From the NCBI RefSeq assembly GCF_024756235.1, contig NZ_JANUGY010000011.1, positions 62,001 through 126,000 on the forward strand: a DNA stretch of 64,000 nt, written 5' to 3'. A program made the translations under genes and the position numbers. Under the pieces are notes generated by a model. That model was not told the DNA's origin. It was given only the letters and a program-made list of their open reading frames with translations, and searched no databases. Within the stretch, counting starts at the first letter, position 1, and the number at the start of each line of letters is the position of its first letter. Positions 18,358 to 27,370 of this stretch are shown piece by piece. Origin of the DNA: Massilia kyonggiensis. GTDB taxonomy: Bacteria; Pseudomonadota; Gammaproteobacteria; Burkholderiales; Burkholderiaceae_D.

Positions 18358-20070
18358 TTACATCTTCTCCGGCGCCGAGACGCCGATCAGGGCCAGGCCG
18401 TTGCGCAGCACCTGGCGGATGGCGGCTGCCAGCGCGAGACGCGCGAGCTTGGTCGGCTCGTCGTCGTCCAGCAGCCATTTATGGGCAAAGTAGTAGCTGT
18501 GCAGGTCGGCGGCCAGTTCGCGCAGGTAGAACGCGACCTGGTGCGGACCCAGCTCGACGAGTGCGCGCTGCAGCATTTCCGGGTACGTCGACAGCTTGGC
18601 CAGCAGGCCGGATTCGTGCGAGTTCGTCAGCGGAGACAGGTCGACGTTCGCCAGCTGCGCGACGTCGCCGCCCCAGTTCGCGAGGGCCGAGCAGATGCGT
18701 GCGTGGGCGTACTGCACGTAGTAGACCGGGTTCTCGTCGTTGGTGGCGAGGGCGACGTCGACGTCGAACACGAATTCCGTGTCGGCCTTGCGCGAGATGA
18801 GGAAGAAGCGCACGGCGTCGCGGCCGCGGGTCACGTCGCCGTTGCCCGACCATTCGATCAGGTCGCGCACGGTCACGTACGAACCGGCGCGCTTGGAGAT
18901 CTTGACCTCCTCGCCGTTCTTCATGACGGTGACCATCTTGTGCAGCACGTAGTCGGGATAGCCCTTCGGGATGCCGATGTTCACGGCCTGCAGGCCGGCG
19001 CGCACGCGGGCGATGGTGCCGTGGTGGTCGCTGCCCTGGATGTTGATGGCCTGGTCGAAGCCGCGCTTGAATTTCTGGATGTGGTACGCGACGTCAGGCA
19101 CGAAGTACGTGAACGTGCCGTCGGACTTGCGCATCACGCGGTCCTTGTCGTCGCCGTAGTCCGTCGTCTTGAGCCACAGCGCGCCGTCCTGCTCGTACGT
19201 CACGCCGGCGTCGACCAGGGCCTGCACGGCCGCGTCGACCTTGCCGTCGGTGTACAGCGAGGACTCGAGATAATAGTTGTCGAACCTGACGCCGAACGCT
19301 TGCAGATCCTGGTCCTGCTCGTTGCGCAGGTACGTGACGGCGAAGCGGCGGATCGATTCGATGTCGTCGACGTCGCCGCTGGCGGTAGCCGGCTGGCCGT
19401 CGCTGGCCGACACGGTCTTTTTCGCGAGGAAGTCGGCGGCGATGTCGGCGATGTAGTCGCCGTTGTATGCGGATTCCGGCCACTCGGCGTCGCCCGGCTT
19501 GAAGCCGCGGGCGCGTGCCTGGACGGACGTGGCCAGCGTGGCGATCTGCACGCCGGCGTCGTTGTAATAGAACTCGCGCGTGACCTGGTGGCCCTGCGAT
19601 TCGAACAGCGACGACAGCGCATCGCCCAGTGCCGCCTGGCGGCCGTGGCCCACGTGCAGGGGGCCGGTCGGGTTGGCGGACACGAATTCGATGATCACGT
19701 GGTGGTCGTTGCCCGAGTCGCCGCGGCCGAAGGCGTCGCCCTGCTGCAGGACGGTCTTCACGACGGACTGCTTGGCGCTCGCGGCCACGCGCAGGTTGAT
19801 GAAGCCCGGGCCGGCCACGTCGGCCGATTCCACGAGGCCCGCGGCCTTCGGATCGGCCAGCAGCGCGGCGACGAGGCGGGTGGCCAGTTCGCGCGGGTTC
19901 GTTTTCAGCGGCTTGGCCAGCTGCATGGCGATGTTGCAGGCGATGTCGCCGTGCGACGGATCGCGCGGGCGCTCCAGGACGACGTTAGGGCTGAGGTCGC
20001 TGCCGGCGACAATGGGGGCCAATGCGGCCTGGAACAGGGCAACGATCTCTTGTTTTTGTTGGGCTAACAT
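18358..20070 (-). CDS. argS: Arginine--tRNA ligase
   Basis: Class I aminoacyl-tRNA synthetase (570 aa) charging tRNA(Arg). It carries the N-terminal tRNA-D-loop-binding domain (about 1-110), the HIGH-type motif HVGH in [13 protein letters not shown], the KMSKS-type loop KISKR, and the C-terminal anticodon-binding DALR domain ending in [10 protein letters not shown]. The start is the ATG at 20070; an upstream in-frame ATG would add 43 residues unlike the family. It heads a leftward operon with two SPOR genes, dsbA, an SDR, birA and coaX. Confidence 0.97.
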   Translation of the reverse strand: MLAQQKQEIVALFQAALAPIVAGSDLSPNVVLERPRDPSHGDIACNIAMQLAKPLKTNPRELATRLVAALLADPKAAGLVESADVAGPGFINLRVAASAKQSVVKTVLQQGDAFGRGDSGNDHHVIIEFVSANPTGPLHVGHGRQAALGDALSSLFESQGHQVTREFYYNDAGVQIATLATSVQARARGFKPGDAEWPESAYNGDYIADIAADFLAKKTVSASDGQPATASGDVDDIESIRRFAVTYLRNEQDQDLQAFGVRFDNYYLESSLYTDGKVDAAVQALVDAGVTYEQDGALWLKTTDYGDDKDRVMRKSDGTFTYFVPDVAYHIQKFKRGFDQAINIQGSDHHGTIARVRAGLQAVNIGIPKGYPDYVLHKMVTVMKNGEEVKISKRAGSYVTVRDLIEWSGNGDVTRGRDAVRFFLISRKADTEFVFDVDVALATNDENPVYYVQYAHARICSALANWGGDVAQLANVDLSPLTNSHESGLLAKLSTYPEMLQRALVELGPHQVAFYLRELAADLHSYYFAHKWLLDDDEPTKLARLALAAAIRQVLRNGLALIGVSAPEKM

Positions 20071-20268
20071 GAACTGTGGTCGAAAATGTAATAGTCGGTG
20101 CTGCGTGGACGGTGCGGCGCGGTGGCTGGGCCACTGGCAGGCTAAGCGATCATTATACTGGTTTGACGCAACGCGCAAACCATCCTGGGGCACGGCCACA
20201 AGCCTCGCTTAAGCCTGCGCAACGCGTAACCGTTACAATGTGCGTCTTTATGCATTGATCGATTTCCC

Positions 20269-21819
20269 ATGACCGAAAAGCGCCCGACGCTCACCCTCAA
20301 ACCCAAGGCCAAGGCGGCCGAACCCCGGCGCGGCCGTCCTGCCGGCAAGGGGCCCGGCCGTCCCCAGGGCGAGGGCGCGCCACGCGGTCCGGGCGGCACG
20401 CCGCCGCGCGGTACCCAGCGGATCGAACCGGCGCCGCGCGACGAAACCCCGGGCGACGCATCGCCGCGCCTGCGCCAGAGTCATGAAGTCAAGGCACCGG
20501 TCCAGCTCGATTACCGTCCCGACCTGCGCGACGATTCCCTCGCATTCGCCCTCCTGGGCGCCGCGAGTAGCCTCGCGCGCGTGCGCGCCGGCACCGCGCT
20601 GCCCCAGGCGCTGGCCGAGGTCTTCCACGCCTGGGACCCGCTGCCGCAGGCGCGCGGTGCGATGCAGGACATCGCCTACCGCGCGATGCGCCAGCTGGGC
20701 CGCAGCGGCATCCTGCTGGGCATGATGACGAGCAAGGCGCCCGAGCCCGCGATGCTGGCCGGCCTGCTGGAATGCGCGCTGGCGCTGCTCGATCCGCCCG
20801 AGGGGACCGAGCCGCCGTACGAGGCGTTCACGGTCGTCGACCAGGCCGTCCGCGCCGCCGCCGCGCACCCGGATTTCGCCCATGCGAAGGCGATGGTGAA
20901 CGCCGTGCTGCGCCGCTTCCTGCGCGAACGCGGGCAACTGGTCGGCGCCGCGCTGCGCGACCAGGTCGCCCAGTGGAATTACCCCCAATGGTGGATCGAC
21001 TCCGTGCGCACGGCGTACCCGGCCGACTGGCAGGCGATCCTCGCGGCCGGCAACCGCCAGCCGCCGCTGACCCTGCGCGTGAACCGCCGCAAGACCGACG
21101 TCGACGCTTATCTGAAGACCCTGCTTGCCGCCGGTATGCGCGCGGAGCAGGTGGGCCCGAGCGCCGTGCGCCTGGCCCAGGCCGTGAACGTGGCGCAGAT
21201 CCCCGGCTTTGCCGACGGTCTCGTCTCCGTGCAGGACGCGGGCGCCCAGCTGGCCGCGCCGCTGCTCGACCTGAAGGACGGCATGCGCGTGCTGGACGCC
21301 TGCGCGGCGCCGGGCGGCAAGAGCGGTCACATCCTGGAGACGGCCGACGTCGACCTGACGGCGCTGGACGCCGACGCGCGCCGCCTCGTGCGCGTGGACC
21401 AGAACCTGCAGCGCCTGGGCCTGTCCGCGACCGTCAAGGCGGGCGCGGCCGAAGCGACGGATTGGTGGGACGGCCGTCAATACGATCGTATCCTCGCGGA
21501 CGTGCCGTGCACGGCCTCCGGCATCGTCCGCCGCCACCCGGATATCCGCTGGTTACGACGCAAGAGTGACACCCACCAACTTGCAACACTTTCCAGCAAA
21601 ATACTCGACAATCTTTGGCAGATGCTGCGGCCCGATGGTAAATTGCTGTTCGTGACATGTTCGCTCTGGCCGCAGGAATCGGAAGCGCAGGCCGCCGCCT
21701 TCGCGGCGCGCCACGGTGCGGTCCGTCTCGATGCGCCGGGCCAACTGCTTCCTCGAAGTGGCGCCGGGCAGGATCATGACGGTCTGTTCTACGCCCTATT
21801 CCAGAAGGCCGGAGCGTGA
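20269..21819 (+). CDS. rsmB: 16S rRNA (cytosine-967-C5)-methyltransferase RsmB
   Basis: Methylates C967 of 16S rRNA using S-adenosylmethionine. The 516-aa protein has an N-terminal Pro/Gly/Arg-rich extension of about 70 residues not usual for the family, a NusB-like domain (about 85-215) and a Rossmann methyltransferase domain. SAM motif DACAAPGGKSGH, catalytic motifs DVPCTASG and TCSLWPQES are intact, giving the two active cysteines of m5C enzymes. It leads the rightward set rsmB-DUF4390-ntrY-ntrX. Confidence 0.93.
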   Translation: MTEKRPTLTLKPKAKAAEPRRGRPAGKGPGRPQGEGAPRGPGGTPPRGTQRIEPAPRDETPGDASPRLRQSHEVKAPVQLDYRPDLRDDSLAFALLGAASSLARVRAGTALPQALAEVFHAWDPLPQARGAMQDIAYRAMRQLGRSGILLGMMTSKAPEPAMLAGLLECALALLDPPEGTEPPYEAFTVVDQAVRAAAAHPDFAHAKAMVNAVLRRFLRERGQLVGAALRDQVAQWNYPQWWIDSVRTAYPADWQAILAAGNRQPPLTLRVNRRKTDVDAYLKTLLAAGMRAEQVGPSAVRLAQAVNVAQIPGFADGLVSVQDAGAQLAAPLLDLKDGMRVLDACAAPGGKSGHILETADVDLTALDADARRLVRVDQNLQRLGLSATVKAGAAEATDWWDGRQYDRILADVPCTASGIVRRHPDIRWLRRKSDTHQLATLSSKILDNLWQMLRPDGKLLFVTCSLWPQESEAQAAAFAARHGAVRLDAPGQLLPRSGAGQDHDGLFYALFQKAGA

Positions 21820-21855
21820 GCAATCCCGACAACGCTTTTTAAGGCTCTGGCCCTA

Positions 21856-22419
21856 GTGACTGTACGATTTTTCCGCCTCCTCGCCTGCCAGTTTTTGCTG
21901 GCATTCGCATGCGCAACGGCGCAGGCGGCCGACGGGATCGAAATCACCCGCGCCAGTATCGAGGCTTCCGACGACGGCTACCGGCTGTCCGCCGCCTATG
22001 CGTTCGACCTGACGCCCGGCCTCGAGCAGGCCATCCAGCACGGCGTGCCGCTGTCGTTTACCACCGAGATCGAGCTGACCCGGCCGCGCTGGTGGTGGAC
22101 CGACGACCACGCCGTGTCCTCGCGCCGCACGGTCAAGCTGAACTACGACGTGCTGTTCCGGGTCTATCACGTCTCCGTCCCCGGCAGCATCCAGCAGAAT
22201 TTCGACACGCTCGACGAAGCGCTGCTCGCGATCCGCCGCCCGACCCGCTGGCTGATCGCCCCCAAGGGCGCGCTCAAGCCGGGCGAGACCTACAACGTCA
22301 CCGTGCGCATGTTCATGGACCGCGAATACCTGTTGAAGCCGCTCCAGGTCGATGCCCTGAATAATTCCGACTGGCGCCTGGCCTCGCACAAGAAGACCTT
22401 CACCTACCGTGCGGAGTAA
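21856..22419 (+). CDS. DUF4390 family exported protein
   Basis: Secreted or periplasmic protein of 187 aa of unknown function. A signal peptide (about 1-24, ending TAQA-A) is followed by a beta-rich domain with Trp-rich RPRWWWTDDH. The family is regularly found between rsmB and ntrY in betaproteobacteria, as here, so a link to envelope sensing by NtrY is plausible but unproven. The start is GTG. The gene ends three bases before the ntrY start. Confidence 0.82.
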   Translation: MTVRFFRLLACQFLLAFACATAQAADGIEITRASIEASDDGYRLSAAYAFDLTPGLEQAIQHGVPLSFTTEIELTRPRWWWTDDHAVSSRRTVKLNYDVLFRVYHVSVPGSIQQNFDTLDEALLAIRRPTRWLIAPKGALKPGETYNVTVRMFMDREYLLKPLQVDALNNSDWRLASHKKTFTYRAE

Positions 22420-22422
22420 GCC

Positions 22423-24711
22423 GTGATCCGGGCCCTGCGCTATGCCCTCGTGATCGGCAGCGCGATCGCGTCGATCCTCGTTTTCCTCCTCGCCTCCGCA
22501 TCCAGCAACACGGGCTTCTTCGCCCGCAATTTCGCCTGGCTGTTCGGCCTGATCATCGTCGTGGCCGGCGCGCTGTTCGTGCTGGTGATGGTCGCGTTCT
22601 GGCGCCTCTATTCGCGCTACAAGGCGGGCAAGTTCGGCTCGCGGCTGATGGTGCGGCTGATGGTGCTGTTCGGGGGGATCGGCATCCTGCCCGGGCTCGT
22701 CGTGTTCATGGTCTCGGTGCAGTTCGTCTCGCACTCCATCGAATCGTGGTTCGACGTCAAGATCGACGCGGCGCTCGACTCCGGCCTGAACCTGTCTCGC
22801 GCCGCCATCGACGAAGTGCTGGCCGACGCGAGCGCCAATGCCGGCACCGTGGCCGCCACGCTGGCGGGGCAGGGCGAACAGGATGCCCAGACGATCCTCG
22901 TGCGCGCGCTCGACGAGAGCGACGGCATGCAGAGTGCGCTGCTGCTGAACGCGGCCGGCAAGCCCGTCGCGAGCGCCACCGAGGACCGACGCGCCGTCGA
23001 GACCGCCGACCTGCCCACGCCGCAGATGCTCAAGCAGGCCGCGATGCCGGGCGGTTACGCGCGTCCGGAAGGCGGCATCGAAGACGATTTCCGCGAGGCG
23101 CGCGGCGAGCAGCCCACCGCCCTCGACGCCGCCACCGGCCTGCGCCTGCGCGTGATCGTGGCCGTGCCCGAGCCGCCGGGCATGGCGCCGCGCTACCTGC
23201 AGCTGATGCAGTCCGTGCCCGTCAACCTGGCATCGAATGCCGCCGTGTTGCGCACCGCCTACGCGGAATACCAGGAGCGCTTCGCCGCGCGCCGGGGCCT
23301 GAACAAGATGTACATCGGCGAGCTCACGCTGACGCTGCTGCTCGCGATCTTTTCCGCCATCGGCGCGTCGTTCCTCATCGCCGGCAACCTCGCGCAGCCG
23401 CTGCTCGTGCTCGCGGAGGGCACGCGCGCCGTCGCGGAGGGCGATTTGTCGCCGCGCCCGATCGTCGAGACCAACGACGAACTGGGCACGCTCACGCAAT
23501 CGTTCAACGCGATGACGGGCCAGTTGTTCGAGGCGCGCTCCGCCGTCGAACGCAACCGCGCCGCGCTGGAAAGCGCCAAGGCCCACCTGGAATCCGTGCT
23601 GGCCAATATGTCGGCCGGCGTGATCGTGATGGATGCCGACGGCGTCGTCGTCAACTCGAACGATGCCGTGCACCGCATCCTGCAGGTCGACGTCGCGTCG
23701 CTGGCCGGCCGTCCGCTCGACGCCATCGAGGGGCTGGAAGTGTTTGCCGGCGCCGTCACCCGGGCCTTCTCGGCGCAGAGCGCGCAATCGGCCGCGGGCC
23801 GCGGGCGCGGGCGCGGGCACTGGCAGCAGCAGATCGAGATCCCGCGCCGTCCCGGCACCGGCGACGACCACGACCTCACCCTGCTCGCGCGCGGTTCGCG
23901 CCTGCCGGTGGGGGCGGGCAGCGGCTTCATCGTCGTGTTCGACGACATCTCCGACGTGATCTCGGCCCAGCGCTCCGTGGCCTGGGGCGAGGTCGCGCGC
24001 CGCCTCGCGCACGAGATCAAGAACCCGCTCACGCCGATCCAGCTGTCGGCCGAACGCCTGCAGATGAAACTGGCCGACCGCGTCGACCCGGATGCAGCCG
24101 CGCTGTTGAACAAGGCCACCGACACCATCGTCAGCCAGGTGGCCGCGATGAAGCGCATGGTCGACGACTTCCGCGACTACGCGCGCACGCCGCCGGCCGT
24201 GCTGCAGCCGCTGGACCTGAACGACCTGATCGACGAAATCCTGAATCTCTATCTGTCCGAGGACGGCTCGGACGTGATCCACCCGTCGCTCGCCCCCGGC
24301 CTGCCGCGCGTGATGGGCGACGCGACCCAGCTGCGCCAGGTGATCCACAACCTGCTGCAGAACGCGCAGGACGCGCTGGCCGACCACCCGCCGCAGGACG
24401 ACCGGCCCCGCATCGACATCGTGACGGAAGCCATCCACTATGTCGGCGCCGACGGCGGCACGGGCACCGCGGTGCGCCTGGCGATCGTCGACAACGGGCC
24501 CGGTTTCGCACCGAAGATCCTGTCGCGGGCCTTCGAACCGTACGTCACGTCGAAGGCGCGCGGCACCGGCCTGGGCCTGCCGATGGTCAAGAAGATCGTC
24601 GACGAACACGGGGGCCGGATCGACGTCGCGAACCGCGCCGACGGAACTGGCGCTTCGGTATCGATTTTGCTGTTAAAGTTAGCGCCGGAGGCGAACTTGG
24701 CCGAAGCGTGA
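22423..24711 (+). CDS. ntrY: NtrY-type membrane sensor histidine kinase
   Basis: Sensor kinase (762 aa) of the NtrYX group. About three N-terminal membrane helices precede a periplasmic sensing region (about 115-280), then a further helix (about 300-325), a HAMP domain (about 325-380), a PAS domain (about 395-520), and the kinase core. The phosphoacceptor is His530 in LAHEIKNPLTP; the N box is NLLQNAQDAL; G boxes are DNGPGFAP and GTGLGLPM. The start is GTG three bases after the DUF4390 gene. It should phosphorylate the regulator encoded next to it. Confidence 0.94.
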   Translation: MIRALRYALVIGSAIASILVFLLASASSNTGFFARNFAWLFGLIIVVAGALFVLVMVAFWRLYSRYKAGKFGSRLMVRLMVLFGGIGILPGLVVFMVSVQFVSHSIESWFDVKIDAALDSGLNLSRAAIDEVLADASANAGTVAATLAGQGEQDAQTILVRALDESDGMQSALLLNAAGKPVASATEDRRAVETADLPTPQMLKQAAMPGGYARPEGGIEDDFREARGEQPTALDAATGLRLRVIVAVPEPPGMAPRYLQLMQSVPVNLASNAAVLRTAYAEYQERFAARRGLNKMYIGELTLTLLLAIFSAIGASFLIAGNLAQPLLVLAEGTRAVAEGDLSPRPIVETNDELGTLTQSFNAMTGQLFEARSAVERNRAALESAKAHLESVLANMSAGVIVMDADGVVVNSNDAVHRILQVDVASLAGRPLDAIEGLEVFAGAVTRAFSAQSAQSAAGRGRGRGHWQQQIEIPRRPGTGDDHDLTLLARGSRLPVGAGSGFIVVFDDISDVISAQRSVAWGEVARRLAHEIKNPLTPIQLSAERLQMKLADRVDPDAAALLNKATDTIVSQVAAMKRMVDDFRDYARTPPAVLQPLDLNDLIDEILNLYLSEDGSDVIHPSLAPGLPRVMGDATQLRQVIHNLLQNAQDALADHPPQDDRPRIDIVTEAIHYVGADGGTGTAVRLAIVDNGPGFAPKILSRAFEPYVTSKARGTGLGLPMVKKIVDEHGGRIDVANRADGTGASVSILLLKLAPEANLAEA

Positions 24712-24803
24712 ATCGCGCATAGAATCTTGGCTGTATAGGAGGCTTTCGCGGAGTTGGGCCGAGGCCTCCAAAGAGAGAGTCAGATCATAAAAGGCATAAC
24801 AAG

Positions 24804-25556
24804 ATGGCGAACATACTCGTAGTTGACGATGAAATGGGCATCCGCGAGCTGCTCTCGGAAATCCTTGGCGACGAGGGGCACGCGGTCCAGCTGGCGGAGA
24901 ACGCCCAGCAGGCCCGCCAGGCGCGCCAGCAGGGCGCCCCCGACCTGGTGCTGCTCGACATCTGGATGCCCGATACCGACGGCGTCACCCTCCTCAAGGA
25001 GTGGCAGCGCGACGGCCTGTTGACGATGCCGGTCATCATGATGTCCGGCCACGCCACCATCGACACCGCCGTGGAAGCGACCCGCATCGGTGCCCTGAAT
25101 TTCCTGGAAAAGCCGATCGCCCTGCAAAAACTGTTGAAAGCCGTGCAGCAGGGCCTGCAGCGCGGCCAGGAAGTGGCGCGCGCGCCGGCGATCGCGCCGC
25201 GTCCGATGGCGTCCGTCGCCTCCGTTTCCGCGCCCGTGCCGGAGCCGAGCGCCGCCGCGCAGCCGATGTATGCGCCGCAGCCGCAGGGCGGGTCGATGGG
25301 CGCGTCGATGGGCATGGCCCGTCCGGTCAGCAACGGCGAGGCGCATGCGCACGGCTACACGCTGTCGTTCGACCTGCCGCTGCGCGAGGCGCGCGACGCG
25401 TTCGAACGTATGTACTTCGAACATCACCTGGGCCGCGAAGGCGGCTCCATGACGCGCGTCGCCGAAAAGACGGGCCTGGAGCGGACCCACCTGTACCGCA
25501 AGCTCAAGCAGCTCGGCGTCGAACCGGGCAAGCTGGGCAAGAAGAGTGCACAGTAA
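24804..25556 (+). CDS. NtrX-like response regulator lacking the AAA+ domain
   Basis: Partner of the upstream NtrY kinase. The 250-aa protein has a receiver domain (about 1-120; acidic pocket VVDDE, phosphoacceptor Asp52 in LLDIWMPD, Lys in LEKP), a low-complexity Pro/Ala/Met linker (about 135-185) and a Fis-type helix-turn-helix (about 205-245, RVAEKTGLERTHLYRKLKQLG). The central sigma-54-activating AAA+ module of classical NtrX is absent, so it should bind DNA without activating sigma-54 polymerase. A GGAGGC/GCCTCC inverted repeat (24738-24779) lies upstream. Confidence 0.9.
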   Translation: MANILVVDDEMGIRELLSEILGDEGHAVQLAENAQQARQARQQGAPDLVLLDIWMPDTDGVTLLKEWQRDGLLTMPVIMMSGHATIDTAVEATRIGALNFLEKPIALQKLLKAVQQGLQRGQEVARAPAIAPRPMASVASVSAPVPEPSAAAQPMYAPQPQGGSMGASMGMARPVSNGEAHAHGYTLSFDLPLREARDAFERMYFEHHLGREGGSMTRVAEKTGLERTHLYRKLKQLGVEPGKLGKKSAQ

Positions 25557-25941
25557 TCCCGGCGCCCATACCGTCCTGACGCTCGTCACCGGTCCGGGCG
25601 CCGCCGCACGTGAAGCGGCGATCGCCGCTCACCTTTCCGATCTGCATGAAGACGGGGTGCATCCCATCTCGCAGGCCATCATCCTTGAAGGCCTCGCGTC
25701 CGGCAGTTCCCCCTTGGACGACCTCCCATCCGGCCAGACGGTTGCGCGGATCGCACCCGGTTGCCTGTGCTGCACCGGCAATCTCGTTTTACGTGTAACA
25801 TTGAATCGCCTGCTGCGCCAGCGACCCCGCCGCATCTTCATCGGTGTCGCGGACAGCGAGCATCTTGATCAGTTGCGATCGTGGCTGCAGTCCGAGCCAT
25901 ACGATCAGCTGTTACGGCTGACTTCCGACCTGAATGCGTGA
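25546..25941 (+). CDS. Small CLCC-motif protein related to the COG0523 GTPase/metallochaperone N-terminus
   Basis: Protein of 131 aa with GTG start inside the 3' end of the ntrX-like gene (11-base overlap), so translation is probably coupled. It contains RIAPGCLCCTGNLVLRVTLN, which resembles the metal-binding CxCC segment of COG0523/CobW-type GTPases. The expected Walker A is degenerate (TGPGAAAREAA, no GKT/S) and the GTPase core is missing. A metal-linked or regulatory role can be guessed, but the function is unknown. Confidence is good that it is a gene, lower for the family. Confidence 0.6.
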   Translation: MHSNPGAHTVLTLVTGPGAAAREAAIAAHLSDLHEDGVHPISQAIILEGLASGSSPLDDLPSGQTVARIAPGCLCCTGNLVLRVTLNRLLRQRPRRIFIGVADSEHLDQLRSWLQSEPYDQLLRLTSDLNA

Positions 25942-26112
25942 GTCCCTGCAGCGTGTTGAGATTGAAATCGTAACAAGTTGTAGAGGTTCTTGAATTCGGT
26001 TCGTCGTGGCCCCACCTCTTAATCGAAGTGGAAAGAAAGTGGAAAAGGCCGGCAAAGAGCCGTCCGCCGCCGGGCGGCCCTTGCACCCATCTGATCGAGT
26101 GAAGGAGTCATC

Positions 26113-26370
26113 ATGAACATGATCTATAACAGCGAGCAGTACAGCGTTGTCGAATTTGGCGTCGATCATAACCTCGAAGCCCTGCGCTTCGGCGGCTACG
26201 AGATCGTCGACAAGTCCGGCCGGCGCGAAGCGTTCATCGGCGGCAAACTGGCGCAAGCGTTCCGGCGTGATGTCAACAACCTGATCGCGAGCGAGCCGAC
26301 CATGGAGGAAATCGACGATTTCCTGGGTTCGTACGATACCCTGATGAGCCAACCGGTCGTGCTGCACTAA
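26113..26370 (+). CDS. DUF3567 domain-containing protein
   Basis: Small acidic protein of 85 aa, apparently cytoplasmic, of unknown function. It matches the DUF3567 family conserved in Burkholderiales: MIYNSEQYSVVEF at the N-terminus, then GGYEIVDK, EAFIGGKLAQAFR and the C-terminal helix EEIDDFLGSYD. A strong AAGGAG lies ahead of the ATG. It is separated from the neighbours by about 170 and 145 bases, so it is probably monocistronic. Confidence 0.85.
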   Translation: MNMIYNSEQYSVVEFGVDHNLEALRFGGYEIVDKSGRREAFIGGKLAQAFRRDVNNLIASEPTMEEIDDFLGSYDTLMSQPVVLH

Positions 26371-26515
26371 GTCTCCCCCCGGGCTGGACAGGACGTCCGG
26401 CCACCGCACCTGCGTGACGCAGCCTTGTTTAGGCCGGCGACGCAGGGCACCATCCGCATTTCCTATTACTTTTTCCTCATACCGGCTTTGCGTTCGCGCA
26501 TGGTAAGCTTGACCC

Positions 26516-27283
26516 ATGTGTCAGCTACTTGCCATGAATTGCAATGTCCCGACGGACATTGTGTTTAGTTTCACCGGCTTCGCCCATCGGGGCGGACGCA
26601 CGGACACGCACCACGACGGCTGGGGCATCGCCTTTTTCGAGGGATCCGGCGTACGCCATTTCGTCGATCACCAGGCCGCCATCGCATCGCCGATCGCGGA
26701 ACTGATCAAGCATTACCCGATCAAGTCGTTGAACGTCATCGCCCACATCCGCAAGGCCACGCAAGGCCAGGTCGCGCTGGAAAACTGCCATCCGTTCGTG
26801 CGCGAGATGTGGGGCCGCTACTGGGTGTTCGCCCACAATGGCGACCTCAAGGGCTTCGAGCCCATTCTCGACGGACCGTACCGCCCGGTGGGCAACACGG
26901 ACTCCGAACGGGCCTTCTGCTTCCTGCTGCAGCAATTGCGCGACCGCTTCGGCGACACGCCGCCCGCCATGCCCGTGCTGCGCGCCGCGATCGCCGACCT
27001 CGTCGCCATCATCGCCCGCCACGGCACGTTCAACATGATGCTGTCCGACGGCACGGCGCTGTTCGCGCACTGCTCGACCAAGCTGTGCTACGTGATCCGT
27101 CAGTACCCGTTCGACAAAGCCTGCCTGGCCGACGAAGACCTGTCCGTCGACTTTTCCCAGGTGACGACGCCGAACGACCGCGTGGCCATCATCGTCACGA
27201 CCCCGCTCACGACCAACGAGACGTGGACGGAATTCGCCCCGGGTGAATTGAAGGTATTCGTGGACGGCTTGCCGCAATCCTGA
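26516..27283 (+). CDS. Class II glutamine amidotransferase (YafJ-like)
   Basis: Stand-alone glutaminase-type amidotransferase (255 aa). After Met removal, Cys2 would be the N-terminal nucleophile (MCQLLAMNC). The class II core is visible: HHDGWGIAFFEG, IAHIRKAT, NCHPFVRE, WVFAHNGDL and GNTDSERAF. The acceptor substrate is unknown; YafJ-type proteins lack a synthase domain. Length and motifs are complete. No ribosome binding site is obvious ahead of the ATG. Confidence 0.88.
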   Translation: MCQLLAMNCNVPTDIVFSFTGFAHRGGRTDTHHDGWGIAFFEGSGVRHFVDHQAAIASPIAELIKHYPIKSLNVIAHIRKATQGQVALENCHPFVREMWGRYWVFAHNGDLKGFEPILDGPYRPVGNTDSERAFCFLLQQLRDRFGDTPPAMPVLRAAIADLVAIIARHGTFNMMLSDGTALFAHCSTKLCYVIRQYPFDKACLADEDLSVDFSQVTTPNDRVAIIVTTPLTTNETWTEFAPGELKVFVDGLPQS

Positions 27284-27370
27284 CAAAGTTTTTTACAGGA
27301 AATCATTTTCACATAGTCACCAAGCGGCGGAATGCGTTAAAGTAGCTACGTTCCCTTGCTACAAGAGTCC

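Noticed and set aside
24738-24779. GGAGGC/GCCTCC inverted repeat between ntrY and ntrX as a terminator
   Set aside because: It has no T run and a long loop; it is more likely incidental or a weak processing site.
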